A stretch of DNA of 64,000 nt from Prevotella sp. (GTDB lineage Bacteria > Bacteroidota > Bacteroidia > Bacteroidales > Bacteroidaceae). The notes under the pieces are model-generated. The model did no database searches and was not told the origin of the DNA. It saw nothing but the letters and a program-made list of their open reading frames with translations. Below are positions 25,280-35,000 of this stretch, piece by piece. Location: assembly GCA_017619375.1 (NCBI GenBank), contig JAFZSL010000070.1, positions 124,001-188,000 of the forward strand, written 5' to 3'. The number at the start of each line of letters is the position of its first letter. Position 1 is the stretch's first letter. Position numbers and translations under genes: made by a program.

Positions 25280-26665
25280 ATGAAGAAGATTATACTAATG
25301 GCATGCTCCATACTGATGGCTGTTTCCGTGCCAGCCCAGGAAGAAGAGCCCAAAACAATAGTCTTGACAGAGTCGGAGCGTACGTTGGTGGAGCAGAACA
25401 GCGATTTTGCCTTCAACCTGTTCCGCATGACCCGTGGCACGGATAATCACGTCATTTCGCCGCTGAGCATCACCTATGCCCTTGGCATGCTCAACAACGG
25501 AGCGGAGGGTGTAACTCGTGAGGAGATATGCCAGGTGTTGTCAGGAGGACGGCAGAAGGGCCACGCCGACGTGGCGACGATGAACGCTTTCTGTCGCAAG
25601 ATGCTGACAGAAAGCGCCTTGCTTGATGAGGATACACGTGTGGCTATTGCCAACTCCATCTTTTTCAACGGTGATAGAAATGACATCAAACTGAAAACGG
25701 CCTTCAAGGAGGCGGCTGCGGCATACTATGATGCCACGCCCATGGTACTCCACTTCAGCGACGAGGCTACATTGGGCACCATCAACCAATGGGCCGCAGA
25801 CCAAACCGATGGCATGATACAGGACCTGCTGAAACCGGAAGACTTGGAGGACCCCAACTTGGTGAGTTTCCTATTGAACGCCATCTGCTTCAAGGGCGCG
25901 TGGACGTACCAGTTTGATGAACAGTGGACGCAGAATCAGTACTTCGGCGGCGAGGGGCGCACGGCGATGATGATGTTGCAGGACAACAACTTCCTTTATG
26001 CAGAGACCGATTCCTACCAGTCGGTCATCCTGCCCTATGGCAACGGCTCTTACGAGATGACGCTTTTCCTGCCGCGTGATGGAAGCACACTCGATGACAT
26101 GTTGGCTGCCATGAACGGCACGAATTGGAATACCGCTGAATACAACATTCGCAAGGTGTATCTGAAAATACCCCGTTTGGAAACGGATACCGAGCAAGAT
26201 TTGGTTGACGTCATGGCATCGCTTGGTATGGAAAACGCCTTCTTGAAATTCGATGGCCATGGCTTTCTTGACCTCTGCTATTTCGGCGACAATGAGGATG
26301 ACTCCGACCAATGCTGGATAAGCATGATGAGGCAGAAAGCCCATCTGAAACTCGACGAGAAGGGCACGGAGGCCGCTGCTGCCACTGTTGTTGCCGTGGC
26401 CGACAAAATCATGCCCCAGCCAGCGACATTCATTGCCGACCATCCTTTCCTATACATCATCAGTGAGCGCAGTACGGGAGCCATCTTCTTCATCGGGCAG
26501 TACATGGGAGACATCACGACAGACCTTCCCCGACTTGCCGATAAGAACAAGAGTGTGGGCGATGAAGCCATTTACGACCTGCAGGGCCGTAGGGTAGGAG
26601 TTGGCCATCCTTCGATGCTGGGGAAGGGCTTTTACATCGTAGGAGGGAAAAAAGTAATCAGATAG
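25280..26665 (+). CDS. Secreted serpin with C-terminal sorting-like tail
   Basis: A 461-residue serine/cysteine protease inhibitor of the serpin family. The ATG at 25280 begins a signal peptide (MKKIILMACSILMAVSVPAQ). Serpin core motifs are HVISPLSITYALGMLNNGA, VANSIFF-like AIANSIFF, LLNAICFKGAW and LPYGNGSYEMTLFLP. The reactive-loop hinge is EKGTEAAAAT, followed by the FIADHPFLYII strand; small residues in the hinge suggest an inhibitory serpin. P1 cannot be fixed from sequence. After the serpin fold about 40 extra residues end in YDLQGRRVGV ... GFYIVGGKKVIR, resembling a C-terminal sorting domain. A Cys at residue 9 is too close to the N-terminus for a convincing lipobox. Confidence 0.92.
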   Translation: MKKIILMACSILMAVSVPAQEEEPKTIVLTESERTLVEQNSDFAFNLFRMTRGTDNHVISPLSITYALGMLNNGAEGVTREEICQVLSGGRQKGHADVATMNAFCRKMLTESALLDEDTRVAIANSIFFNGDRNDIKLKTAFKEAAAAYYDATPMVLHFSDEATLGTINQWAADQTDGMIQDLLKPEDLEDPNLVSFLLNAICFKGAWTYQFDEQWTQNQYFGGEGRTAMMMLQDNNFLYAETDSYQSVILPYGNGSYEMTLFLPRDGSTLDDMLAAMNGTNWNTAEYNIRKVYLKIPRLETDTEQDLVDVMASLGMENAFLKFDGHGFLDLCYFGDNEDDSDQCWISMMRQKAHLKLDEKGTEAAAATVVAVADKIMPQPATFIADHPFLYIISERSTGAIFFIGQYMGDITTDLPRLADKNKSVGDEAIYDLQGRRVGVGHPSMLGKGFYIVGGKKVIR

Positions 26666-26693
26666 ATGGCTTCGAAAAGGCTTTTACCTGAAA

Positions 26694-27305
26694 ATGAACA
26701 AGACCAAACTCATACTTGTCATTACATTCGTGGTATTCACGGCTGTCACCTTCATCCATCCCCTATATCCCCGTGAGCAGTTCCTGCAGCATGCGGGAAC
26801 CGTACTCTTGCTCATACCGCTCATCGTCGACATGGTGAAAGACAGGATGCCCATGTCGGCATTTGTTGGAATACTTTTGTTCGCCATCCTCCATGTCATA
26901 GGCGCCCGCTACATTTACTCCTACGTGCCCTACAAGGAGTGGGTTGCTTCCCTGGGCATTGTAGACGGCGGATTCTTCAAGGACTCCCGCAACCATTATG
27001 ACAGGTTGGTGCATTTCTGTTTCGGCGTGTTGTTGTTCCCTTATCTACAATACGCATGCAAGCGATGGCTTGACCTGAAGCCCTTGTCGGCGGTTTTTGT
27101 GGCCTGGCTGATCATACAGACGGGCAGCATGGTGTATGAACTTTTCGAATGGTTGCTCACCATCGTCATGTCGCCAGAACAGGCAGACAATTACAACGGC
27201 CAGCAGGGTGATGTATGGGATGCCCAAAAAGACATGGTCTTGGCCATGCTGGGTTCTACGGTCATGGCTGCCTATTATTTGCTCAGGAACAAGCATAGGC
27301 GGTGA
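26694..27305 (+). CDS. DUF2238 (YjdF-like) membrane protein
   Basis: A 203-residue protein with about six hydrophobic segments. YDRLVHFCFGVLLFPYL, GSMVYELFEWL and the hydrophilic QQGDVWDAQKDMVLAMLGS are characteristic of the DUF2238/YjdF family, whose function is unknown. It starts 28 bases after the serpin stop and is probably cotranscribed. Inner-membrane location is inferred. Confidence 0.82.
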   Translation: MNKTKLILVITFVVFTAVTFIHPLYPREQFLQHAGTVLLLIPLIVDMVKDRMPMSAFVGILLFAILHVIGARYIYSYVPYKEWVASLGIVDGGFFKDSRNHYDRLVHFCFGVLLFPYLQYACKRWLDLKPLSAVFVAWLIIQTGSMVYELFEWLLTIVMSPEQADNYNGQQGDVWDAQKDMVLAMLGSTVMAAYYLLRNKHRR

Positions 27306-27370
27306 GGTGCAAAGGTGTTCAAGGAATGCACCAAGTGGACTTCATGAATAATTCCCCCTCGTGGTTTTCA

Positions 27371-27452
27371 TCATCCCGAATTAGAGAAATGGAGAATGGT
27401 TGTCCCCCAAAGGTGGATGCATGGAAATCTCAACTTCTACAATTCGGGATGA
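27371..27452. repeat. 12-bp inverted repeat downstream of the DUF2238 gene
   Basis: TCATCCCGAATT at 27371-27382 and its exact complement AATTCGGGATGA at 27441-27452 are 58 bases apart in the 267-base gap between two convergent genes. A separate GC-rich hairpin (stem around GGGCG/CGCCC) follows at 27468-27488. Together they may act as a transcription barrier, or be the ends of a small degraded element. No coding sequence is visible between the arms. Confidence 0.5.
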
Positions 27453-27508
27453 ATTACAGAAAGTAAACGCGGGCGTCTTCGCCCGTGCTCCCAACCGCCT
27501 TGTCCTAC

Positions 27509-27548
27509 AAAAAACATCCCCACCATATATATAAAATGGTGAGGATGT
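27509..27548 (-). terminator. Rho-independent terminator of pnp
   Basis: In the minus-strand direction the stem ACATCCTCACCAT, a 9-base A/T loop and ATGGTGGGGATG are followed by a run of six T. The arms pair over 13 bases with one G-T pair. It lies about 25 bases after the pnp stop. Confidence 0.8.
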
Positions 27549-27572
27549 ATATGGATGTCAGTATGTGGCTGC

Positions 27573-29915
27573 TTAGAAGTCCTCGCGGTCGAGGCTGTCG
27601 TTGAAGTCCTTCGGCTCGTGGTCCATCGGGTCGCGGTAGTCGTTGCGACGCTGCTTGGCGGCTGGGCGGTTGCCTCCCTGACGGTTGTTGGCACCATTAG
27701 CCATGCGGTTGCCGGCACCCTGGCGGTTGTTGCCGCGCTCGGGACGCTCGGGGCGCGGACGGCGCTCACGCTCGGCATATCCCTCGGGTTTCGGTTCCAG
27801 GACGCGGTGAGAGAGCTTGTATTTGCCGGTCTTCGGGTCGATTTCCATCAGTTTCACCTTGATTTTGTCGCCCTCCTTGATGCCGGCGTCTTCCACCGTC
27901 TCGAGACGCTTCCACTCTATTTCAGAGATGTGGAGCAGGCCGTCCTTGCCAGGCATGATCTCCACGAAGCATCCGTAAGGCATGATGGAACGCACGGTGC
28001 CCTCGTAGACTTCTCCCACTTCGGGGATGGCCACGATGGCCTTGATCTTGGCCACGGCGGCGTCGATGCTGGCCTTGTCGGGAGCACTTACCTGCACCTT
28101 GCCCACGCCGTCTTCCTCGTCGATGGTGATGACGGTGTTGGTGTCCTCTTGCATCTGCTGGATGATCTTTCCACCCGGGCCGATGACGGCTCCGATGAAC
28201 TCCTTCGGAATCTCGAAGGCTACGATGCGCGGTACATGCGGTTTCAGTTCGGCGCGTGGCTCGGAGATGGTCTCTGTGAGTTTGCCGAGGATGTACTCGC
28301 GGCCTTCCTTGGCTTGCATGAGGGCCTTCTCGAGGATGTCGAAGCTCAGGCCGTCGCACTTGATGTCCATCTGAGTGGCGGTGAGGCCGTCTTTTGTTCC
28401 CGTGGTCTTGAAGTCCATGTCGCCGAGGTGGTCCTCATCACCGAGGATGTCGCTCAGCACGGCGTATTTGTCCTCGCCGGGGTTCTTGATGAGTCCCATG
28501 GCGATGCCGCTCACCGGCTTCTTCATCGGCACGCCGGCGTCCATCATGGCGAGGGTGCCTGCGCAGACGGTGGCCATGGACGACGAACCGTTGCTCTCAA
28601 GGATTTCACTCACGACACGCACGGTGTAGGGGAAGTCCTCGGGTATTTGGCCTTTCAGGGCGCGCCATGCCAGGTGGCCGTGGCCGATTTCACGCCTGCC
28701 GACGGAGCGCTGGGCCTTTGCCTCGCCCGTGCAGAAGGGTGGGAAGTTATAGTGGAGGAGGAAGCGCATGTAGCTGTGGTCAAGTACGTCGTCAACGAGT
28801 TTCTCGTCGAGTTTTGTGCCGAGGGTGCAGGTGGTGAGGCTCTGTGTCTCGCCACGAGTGAAGATGGCGCTTCCGTGAGGCATGGGCAGCGGGTCGGTCT
28901 CGCACCAGATGGGGCGAATCTCCGTGGTCTTGCGGCCATCGAGACGGATGCCCTCGTCGAGGATGCAACGGCGCATGGCGTCGCGTTCCACATCGTGGTA
29001 GTAGCGGTCCATCAGGTCGTTCTTCTCTGCCAACTCGTCCTCGTCCATGTCGGGATGTGCGGCAGCGTATGCCTCCTTGAAGTCGGTGATGATTTTCTCG
29101 AATGCCTCAGCACGGGCGTGCTTCTCCAAGGCTTGCTTGGTCACGTCGTAGGCGGGTTGGTAGAGTTCCTTGGCAATCTGCTCGCGCAGTTCCTCGTCGT
29201 TCACCTCGTGGTCGTACTCGCGCTTCACGTCGGTGCCCAACTCCTTGGACAACTCAGCCTGCAACTCGCACATGGGCTTGATGGCATCCATGGCAGCCTT
29301 CAGGGCGCCGAGCAGGTCTTGCTCGCTCACCTCTTTCATTTCGCCTTCCACCATCATGATGTTCTCGGCGGAAGCACCCACCATCAGGTCCATGTCGGCT
29401 TCCTTCATCTGCTCGAAGGTGGGGTTGATCACATACTCACCCTTCACGCGGGCGACACGCACTTCGGAAATGGGGCATTCAAACGGTATATCTGAGCAGG
29501 CCAGGGCGGCGGATGCTGCAAAACCGGCCAATGCATCAGGCTGGTCGACACCGTCGGCGGAGAACAGGAGTATGTTCACATACACCTCGGCATGATAGTT
29601 GGACGGGAACAGCGGACGGAGCACGCGGTCCACCAATCGCGACGTGAGGATTTCGTTGTCGCCGGGCTTGCCCTCTCTGCGGGTGAAGCCGCCGGGGAAA
29701 CGTCCGGCGGAGGCGTACAACTCTCGGTAGTCGACCTGTAAAGGCATGAAATCGGTTCCGGGAACTGCATCTTTTGCGGCACAAACAGTGGCGAGGAGCA
29801 CGGTTTTGCCCATGCGGAGCATCACGCTCCCGTCGGCCTGCTTTGCCACTTTCCCGGTCTCAATGCTGATGGTTCTTCCATCAGGCAATGATACTGTCTT
29901 CGTAATTACGTTCAT
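27573..29915 (-). CDS. pnp: Polyribonucleotide nucleotidyltransferase (PNPase)
   Basis: A 780-residue 3'-to-5' phosphorolytic exoribonuclease. Two RNase PH domains are seen (about 10-220 and 320-550; [20 protein letters not shown], the second with [20 protein letters not shown] and [15 protein letters not shown]). The KH domain follows ([18 protein letters not shown], about 580-640), then the S1 domain ([19 protein letters not shown], about 650-720). The last 60 residues are Arg/Asn/Gly-rich and probably disordered. A degradosome role is inferred from the family. Confidence 0.97.
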   Translation of the reverse strand: MNVITKTVSLPDGRTISIETGKVAKQADGSVMLRMGKTVLLATVCAAKDAVPGTDFMPLQVDYRELYASAGRFPGGFTRREGKPGDNEILTSRLVDRVLRPLFPSNYHAEVYVNILLFSADGVDQPDALAGFAASAALACSDIPFECPISEVRVARVKGEYVINPTFEQMKEADMDLMVGASAENIMMVEGEMKEVSEQDLLGALKAAMDAIKPMCELQAELSKELGTDVKREYDHEVNDEELREQIAKELYQPAYDVTKQALEKHARAEAFEKIITDFKEAYAAAHPDMDEDELAEKNDLMDRYYHDVERDAMRRCILDEGIRLDGRKTTEIRPIWCETDPLPMPHGSAIFTRGETQSLTTCTLGTKLDEKLVDDVLDHSYMRFLLHYNFPPFCTGEAKAQRSVGRREIGHGHLAWRALKGQIPEDFPYTVRVVSEILESNGSSSMATVCAGTLAMMDAGVPMKKPVSGIAMGLIKNPGEDKYAVLSDILGDEDHLGDMDFKTTGTKDGLTATQMDIKCDGLSFDILEKALMQAKEGREYILGKLTETISEPRAELKPHVPRIVAFEIPKEFIGAVIGPGGKIIQQMQEDTNTVITIDEEDGVGKVQVSAPDKASIDAAVAKIKAIVAIPEVGEVYEGTVRSIMPYGCFVEIMPGKDGLLHISEIEWKRLETVEDAGIKEGDKIKVKLMEIDPKTGKYKLSHRVLEPKPEGYAERERRPRPERPERGNNRQGAGNRMANGANNRQGGNRPAAKQRRNDYRDPMDHEPKDFNDSLDREDF

Positions 29916-29958
29916 CTAAAAATACTTGTCGTTTTTGTACATCAAAAAATTAATCGTG

Positions 29959-29966
29959 CAAAGATA
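29959..29966 (-). promoter_or_regulatory. -7 promoter box of pnp
   Basis: The minus strand reads TATCTTTG, matching TAnnTTTG, 43 bases upstream of the pnp ATG. The rest of the 294-base gap up to 30209 shows no gene or clear structure. Confidence 0.6.
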
Positions 29967-30209
29967 CTCAATATTCTAACAATAAGCGAATGTTTGCCCG
30001 ATTATTTTCTTTTTTTCGCAACAATGTCTCTTATCTTGCTGTAATAACTCGTTTTATCTTGGTCGTAGGCGATGAACGTCAGAGGTGGCCGCTGCTCAAG
30101 GGGATATTTTTGCTCTTGCCTTGTTTTGGTCAGTTACTGTGTCCACTTGAGAAAATGGAATGATTCGGCATGGAGTTTTGAAACCATGTCACGAGGTTTC
30201 TCTGTAATA

Positions 30210-30620
30210 TCATGTCGTTTCTGCCATGATGTGATTCTTCTGTAAATTCAGGATGTCGTGTATATTGCTGATGATGCTCATCATGCCGAAACTCATCAAC
30301 AAGGCGAGGATGGTGGTTGAAATGACACGTGAGTTCTCGGCGAGCCATACGAGAAGGCCTGATTGCATGTTGACGGTGAACAGTGGCATGTCGGCTGGCA
30401 TGGAAAGGACGAATGCCAAGGTGATGGCTCCGCTGACGACACCCACGGCAAAGGCGATGACCATGGCCATCTTATAGCGCCGGATGGTAGCTTCCTGGTG
30501 CTGACGGACATACTCTACAGCATCGAGCCGTCGGGTGAGTTTGGCCATGAAGTCGGCCTTGTCATCGAAATGTGGTTTCTGGGCGAGGAACAGTTCCTCA
30601 AGTGCTTGGTCTTTGCTCAT
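30210..30620 (-). CDS. Small two-helix membrane protein of the ECF sigma operon
   Basis: A 136-residue protein with a charged N-terminal half (LFLAQKPHFDDKADFMAKL, EYVRQHQEATIRRYK) and two hydrophobic segments (about 50-73 and 95-117). Its start overlaps the stop of the sigma factor gene by 4 bases. The cytoplasmic helix plus membrane anchor downstream of an ECF sigma factor suggests an anti-sigma factor, but the usual zinc motif H-x3-C-x2-C is absent, so this is inference from position. Confidence 0.7.
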   Translation of the reverse strand: MSKDQALEELFLAQKPHFDDKADFMAKLTRRLDAVEYVRQHQEATIRRYKMAMVIAFAVGVVSGAITLAFVLSMPADMPLFTVNMQSGLLVWLAENSRVISTTILALLMSFGMMSIISNIHDILNLQKNHIMAETT

Positions 30621-31093
30621 AACTTCAGTCTTGCTTTAAGTTTGTCACGTCCCCGCGAGAGTTGTTTCTTCACAGCATCCTCCGAGGTGTCGGTAATGGT
30701 GGCTATCTCCTTGATGTCGTAGCCATTTAGGTAATAGAGGGTGATGGCCGAACGTTCCTTTGGCGGCAGGGTGCGCAAGGCGAGATAGAGGCTTTGGTGC
30801 TCAAAACTGCTTTCTGCCGATTGGCAGCTAATGAGTTTTCGTGCTTCATCGAGGGTATCCATTGTTCGGCAACTTGCCTTATGGTTGAGGAACGTATTGT
30901 AGGCAATCTTGAAGAGCCAAGAGCGGAAACGTCCCTTTTCCTGATATCCCGCCGACGAGAGATAGGCCTTCACCAGCGAGTCCTGCGCCAGGTCGTCGGC
31001 ATCGCTCTTGTTGCCACAGCAGAGGGCGAGCAAGAAGCCTCTCAGTGCCTCCTGCTCACGCTCCACCAGGGTTATGAATACGTCGCGTGTCAC
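30617..31093 (-). CDS. ECF-type RNA polymerase sigma factor
   Basis: A 158-residue sigma-70 family protein with only regions 2 and 4. Region 2: DADDLAQDSLVKAY and GRFRSWLFKIAYNTFLNH; region 4: LRTLPPKERSAITLYYLNGYDIKEIATIT, helix-turn-helix ending VKKQLSRGRDKLKARL. It starts with GTG, overlapping the previous stop (GTGA). It would redirect RNA polymerase in response to an envelope or stress signal; the signal is unknown. Confidence 0.92.
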   Translation of the reverse strand: MTRDVFITLVEREQEALRGFLLALCCGNKSDADDLAQDSLVKAYLSSAGYQEKGRFRSWLFKIAYNTFLNHKASCRTMDTLDEARKLISCQSAESSFEHQSLYLALRTLPPKERSAITLYYLNGYDIKEIATITDTSEDAVKKQLSRGRDKLKARLKL

Positions 31094-31533
31094 TTGTTGC
31101 TGGCTTGTGCTGTCAGTTGCTGTTCTTCTGCCTCAATCTCCTTGGCGAGCATCTTCTTGCCAATGAAGTAACTGATGAGGAAAGCAATGCCTATGGGCAA
31201 CAGAACAATACCGATAAATCCTAAAGGACTTGTGCTATTATAAAATATACTCACATATAAATGACTAACAATCATACCAATGCCAAGCATGGTGGCAAGG
31301 CTTCCCCACAGCAGTTTTGTGAGCAACTTCTCCTTCAGTAATCTTGGCTTGGGTGAAATCTTCTTCATCAGTTCCTCAATATCCATTTCCGGATTCTTCT
31401 CAATGGCCGCCAGCACGATTTGAGAACGTTGGTTTGTCTCATTCATCTTTTCGCGGATAATCAACCAAATGATCATGATGGGAAGTACGCATCCACAGGC
31501 AATGGGTACTAAAATCTCTACTAAATGTTCCAT
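31090..31533 (-). CDS. Membrane protein upstream of ECF sigma factor (DUF6249-like)
   Basis: A 147-residue protein with an N-terminal TM segment (about 5-26, IACGCVLPIMIIWLIIREKM), a charged cytoplasmic stretch (NPEMDIEELMKKISPKPRLL) and two more TM segments (about 73-95, 102-122). It resembles small Bacteroidota DUF6249 proteins encoded beside ECF sigma factors; function unknown. It is the first gene of the operon. Confidence 0.72.
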   Translation of the reverse strand: MEHLVEILVPIACGCVLPIMIIWLIIREKMNETNQRSQIVLAAIEKNPEMDIEELMKKISPKPRLLKEKLLTKLLWGSLATMLGIGMIVSHLYVSIFYNSTSPLGFIGIVLLPIGIAFLISYFIGKKMLAKEIEAEEQQLTAQASNK

Positions 31534-31710
31534 AAATCTCTTATGTTTTTTATTGTTAAACTTCTGTTTTCTTGAACCGATTCATAAATAAAACAGTCTT
31601 GGAAAGCAAAAGGTGACGTCTGAGGGGAATTTTTTTTTGCATTAGGGCGTATCGATATGGCATTACAAAGAGCCGTTGCGGAATCTTCTCACCATGACCG
31701 ATGCCAATAT

Positions 31711-31724
31711 CGTCACTTGTGACG
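31711..31724. promoter_or_regulatory. Palindrome at the start of the ECF operon transcript
   Basis: CGTCAC-TT-GTGACG is a perfect 6-bp palindrome with a 2-base centre. It lies 11 bases downstream of the -7 box of the leftward ECF operon, where a bound protein could block transcription start. It could be an operator, or chance. Confidence 0.4.
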
Positions 31725-31735
31725 TTACTATTGTG

Positions 31736-31743
31736 CAAAGGTA
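31736..31743 (-). promoter_or_regulatory. -7 promoter box of the ECF sigma operon
   Basis: The minus strand reads TACCTTTG, matching TAnnTTTG. A TTTG on the same strand (31767-31770) is 23 bases upstream of it, slightly wide. The leader to the ATG at 31533 is about 200 bases. No ORF in that leader looks like a gene. Confidence 0.55.
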
Positions 31744-31973
31744 ACAAATAAAAGCGAAATGAAAGGCAAAAACGGGTAACCACTTTGTGAAGTCATATAG
31801 GAATGAAGGAGAAGGCGGGGAGGTGGCGAATCAATCCCAAATGCCTGCTGTTTTGTCTGTCACATTCTCGTTTTTTCACATCTGTTTTGCTCCTTTCTCT
31901 TGAGCCATGTCATTTATCCATACCCAAACACACTTTTTTCCAAGTTAATAACACTTGTTTTGGGAATTTTACT

Positions 31974-31981
31974 TATTTTTG
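31974..31981 (+). promoter_or_regulatory. -7 promoter box of the TonB receptor gene
   Basis: TATTTTTG matches TAnnTTTG, 71 bases upstream of the ATG at 32053. This and the ECF promoter are the only recognised sites in the 519-base gap 31534-32052. Confidence 0.5.
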
Positions 31982-32052
31982 CAGTCAAAAAGAAGATTGC
32001 GGCGGTTTTCCGCCCTTCATTTGTTTATTTAATTATCATTTCATCCACAGTT

Positions 32053-35000
32053 ATGCAGAAAAGAATTACCTTTCTGATTGCTTTCATGCTGGTGCTTGCC
32101 ACTGGTGTGATGGCTCAGATCACCACTTCTGCCCTTGGCGGACAGGTGACAATGCAAGAGGACGGCGAATCCGTGATTGGAGCCACCGTGAAAGCCGTGC
32201 ATGAACCTTCGGGCACGGTCTATACCGCGGTGACCAACATCAACGGTCGCTTCAACATCCAGGGTATGCGTACCGGCGGCCCTTACTCTGTGACCGTTTC
32301 CTACATCGGTTATGAGACGAAGACGCTGAAGAACATCACCCTCGTTCTCGGTGAGACCTACAACCTCGAGGTGTGGCTCTCTGAAGATGCCAACCTGCTT
32401 TCAGAGGTGGTCATCACTGGCAAGGCGTCCAAGTTCGCCGCTGAGAAGACAGGTGCTTCCACCAACATCACCAACGCGCAGATTGCCAACCTGCCCACTG
32501 TCTCCCGCAGCATCACCGATGTCACCCGCCTCTCTCCCTATGGAGGCAATGGCATGAGTTTTGCCGGTGCCGACGGACGTACCGCCAACTTCACCGTTGA
32601 CGGTGCCAACTTCAACAACAACTTCGGTTTGAGCGACAAACTTCCCGGCGGTGGCAACCCCATCTCCATCGATGCCATCGAGGAACTCCAGGTGGTCATC
32701 TCACCCTATGATGTTAGGCAGACCAACTTTATCGGCGGTGGCGTGAACGCCATCACCAAGTCGGGTACCAACACCTTCAAAGGCTCCGCCTACATCTATC
32801 ACCGCAACGAGAACCTCCGTGGCGACGTTGCCGACAAGGTGACGATTCCCACAGCCCGCGAGCGTGACCGCCAGACCACATACGGCATGTCCATCGGTGG
32901 TCCGATTATCAAGAACAAACTGTTCTTCTTCGTCAATGGAGAAATCATCAACACACCGACCATCTCCTCGCCTTGGCGCGGTTCAGAGAATGGCGTGGCT
33001 GACCCTGACAGGAGCATCTCGCGTACGAAACTCTCCGACTTGGCCACCATCTCACAATTCGTGAAGAACAAGTATGGCTACGATACCGGCAGTTGGACCA
33101 GTTTCCCCGCCGATGAGAAGAATTACAAGTTGCTCGCCCGCTTGGATTGGAACATCACCAACATGCACCATCTGGCCTTGCGTTACAACTATACGAAGAA
33201 CACTATCTGGAATGCTCCCAATGCCACTTCCATGGATGGTGGCACGCGTATGGCCAGTGCCCGTATGTCGCAGAATTCCATGTCGTTTGCCAATTCTATG
33301 TACTCGATGGACAATCTCGTGCATTCCTGGTCTCTCGACTTGAACAGCAGACTGAGCGACAACCTCTCCAACCAGTTCCTCGCTACGTTGTCGAAACTCG
33401 ACGACATCCGCGACACCAACTCTTCCGAGTTCCCCTTCATCGACATCCTCGACGGTGGCAACGACAACTATATGGCTTTGGGATATGAGTTGTTCACTTG
33501 GAACAACGCCGTTCACAACACCATCTGGAACATCAAGGACGACGTCACCTATTATTATGGTGATCATAAGATCATGTTGGGAGCCATGTTCGAGCATCAG
33601 ATGGCCGACAACCAGTATATGCGCAACGGAACGGGTTACTACCGTTACAATACAATGGAAGATTTCATGAGCGGTGCTGCACCCGAAGTCGTCTGTCTGA
33701 CCTACGGTTACGATGGCGAGTCGAAACCAGCCGCCCGTGTGCAGTTCAACCGTGCCGGCGTCTATGCCCAGGACGAGTGGGCCGTGAACAAGAAGTTGAA
33801 GCTCACTTACGGCCTTCGTGTCGACGGTCTCTTCTTCAACAATGAGGACCTGATCACCAACAAGGCCATCTACGACCTCGACTACGACGGCCGCCACATC
33901 GACACCGGCAAATGGCCCAACAGCAGTGTCACATTCTCTCCGCGTCTCGGCTTCACCTACGATGTCTTCGGTGACAAGTCTCTGAAGATTCGTGGCGGTA
34001 GCGGACTTTTCTCCGGACGTCTGCCACTCGTGTTCTTCACCAACATGCCCACCAATGGCGGTCTCGTGCAGTATCAAGCACAACTCAACGCCAAGACCAA
34101 AGTGTGGGACGGCAAGAGCAATGCTGCCGTCAAGGGCTTTGAAGGCTACACTGGTGCCTACACCACGGATGCCAACGGCAACCGTTACATCGACATGAGC
34201 CAGTTTGCCGGCGGTCTGGTGACTGAGAACGGCCAGGCCACCGTCGCCGCCCTCCAGAACAAACTGTTCTCCATGGGCTATCCCTCGCATGTCACTCCTG
34301 AGATGGGCACCGTGCCCTCTTCCATCTCCGCCGTCGATCCCGACTTCAAGATGCCGCAAGTATGGAAGACATCCTTGGCTGTCGACTATCAGATTCCCGT
34401 CAACTTCCCGTTCTCCGTTACTGTCGAGGGCATCTTTAACAAGAAACTTCACGACAACTGCATCTCCGACTGGGCCATTCCTTCCGTTGGCGGCTTCGCA
34501 CGCTTCAACGGTGTGGACAACCGTCCCATCTATCCCGCCGGATTCCGCACGGGCACCAAGGCCTTCATCCTGGAGAACACCAGCAGGGGTTACGGATGGT
34601 CGGCCAACGTGACGCTGACAGCACAGCCCTACGAGTGGCTGAGTTTGATGGCTGCCTATACGCATACCGTGTCCAAGGAGGTGACCGGCATGCCGGGCTC
34701 CGCAGCAGAGTCGGCATTCACCTATGTCCCCACCGTGGAAGGACCGAACACCATCAAGTTGCACAACTCCCAATATGTGACTCCCGACCGCATCGTGGCC
34801 AATGCTACAATCCACGACAAGAGCGGCAACCACTTCAGTTTCATCTATGAGACCTGGCGCGGTGGCTACAACTATTCCTATATGATGCTCAACGACATGA
34901 ACGGCGACGGCTACAACTACGACGCCCTTTACATCCCGACCGACAAGCAGGTGGCCGACAGGGAGTTCCGTTTCGTTTCCGACGACGACGCCCAACGTTT

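Noticed and set aside
27555..29495. A 646-codon plus-strand frame across pnp
   Set aside because: It is antisense to a complete PNPase and shows low-complexity Val/Leu/His sequence; pnp has its own promoter and terminator.
31556..31783. Minus-strand ORF of 75 codons upstream of the ECF operon
   Set aside because: It runs through the operon's own -7 box and the palindrome and has no family resemblance; the region is better explained as promoter and leader.
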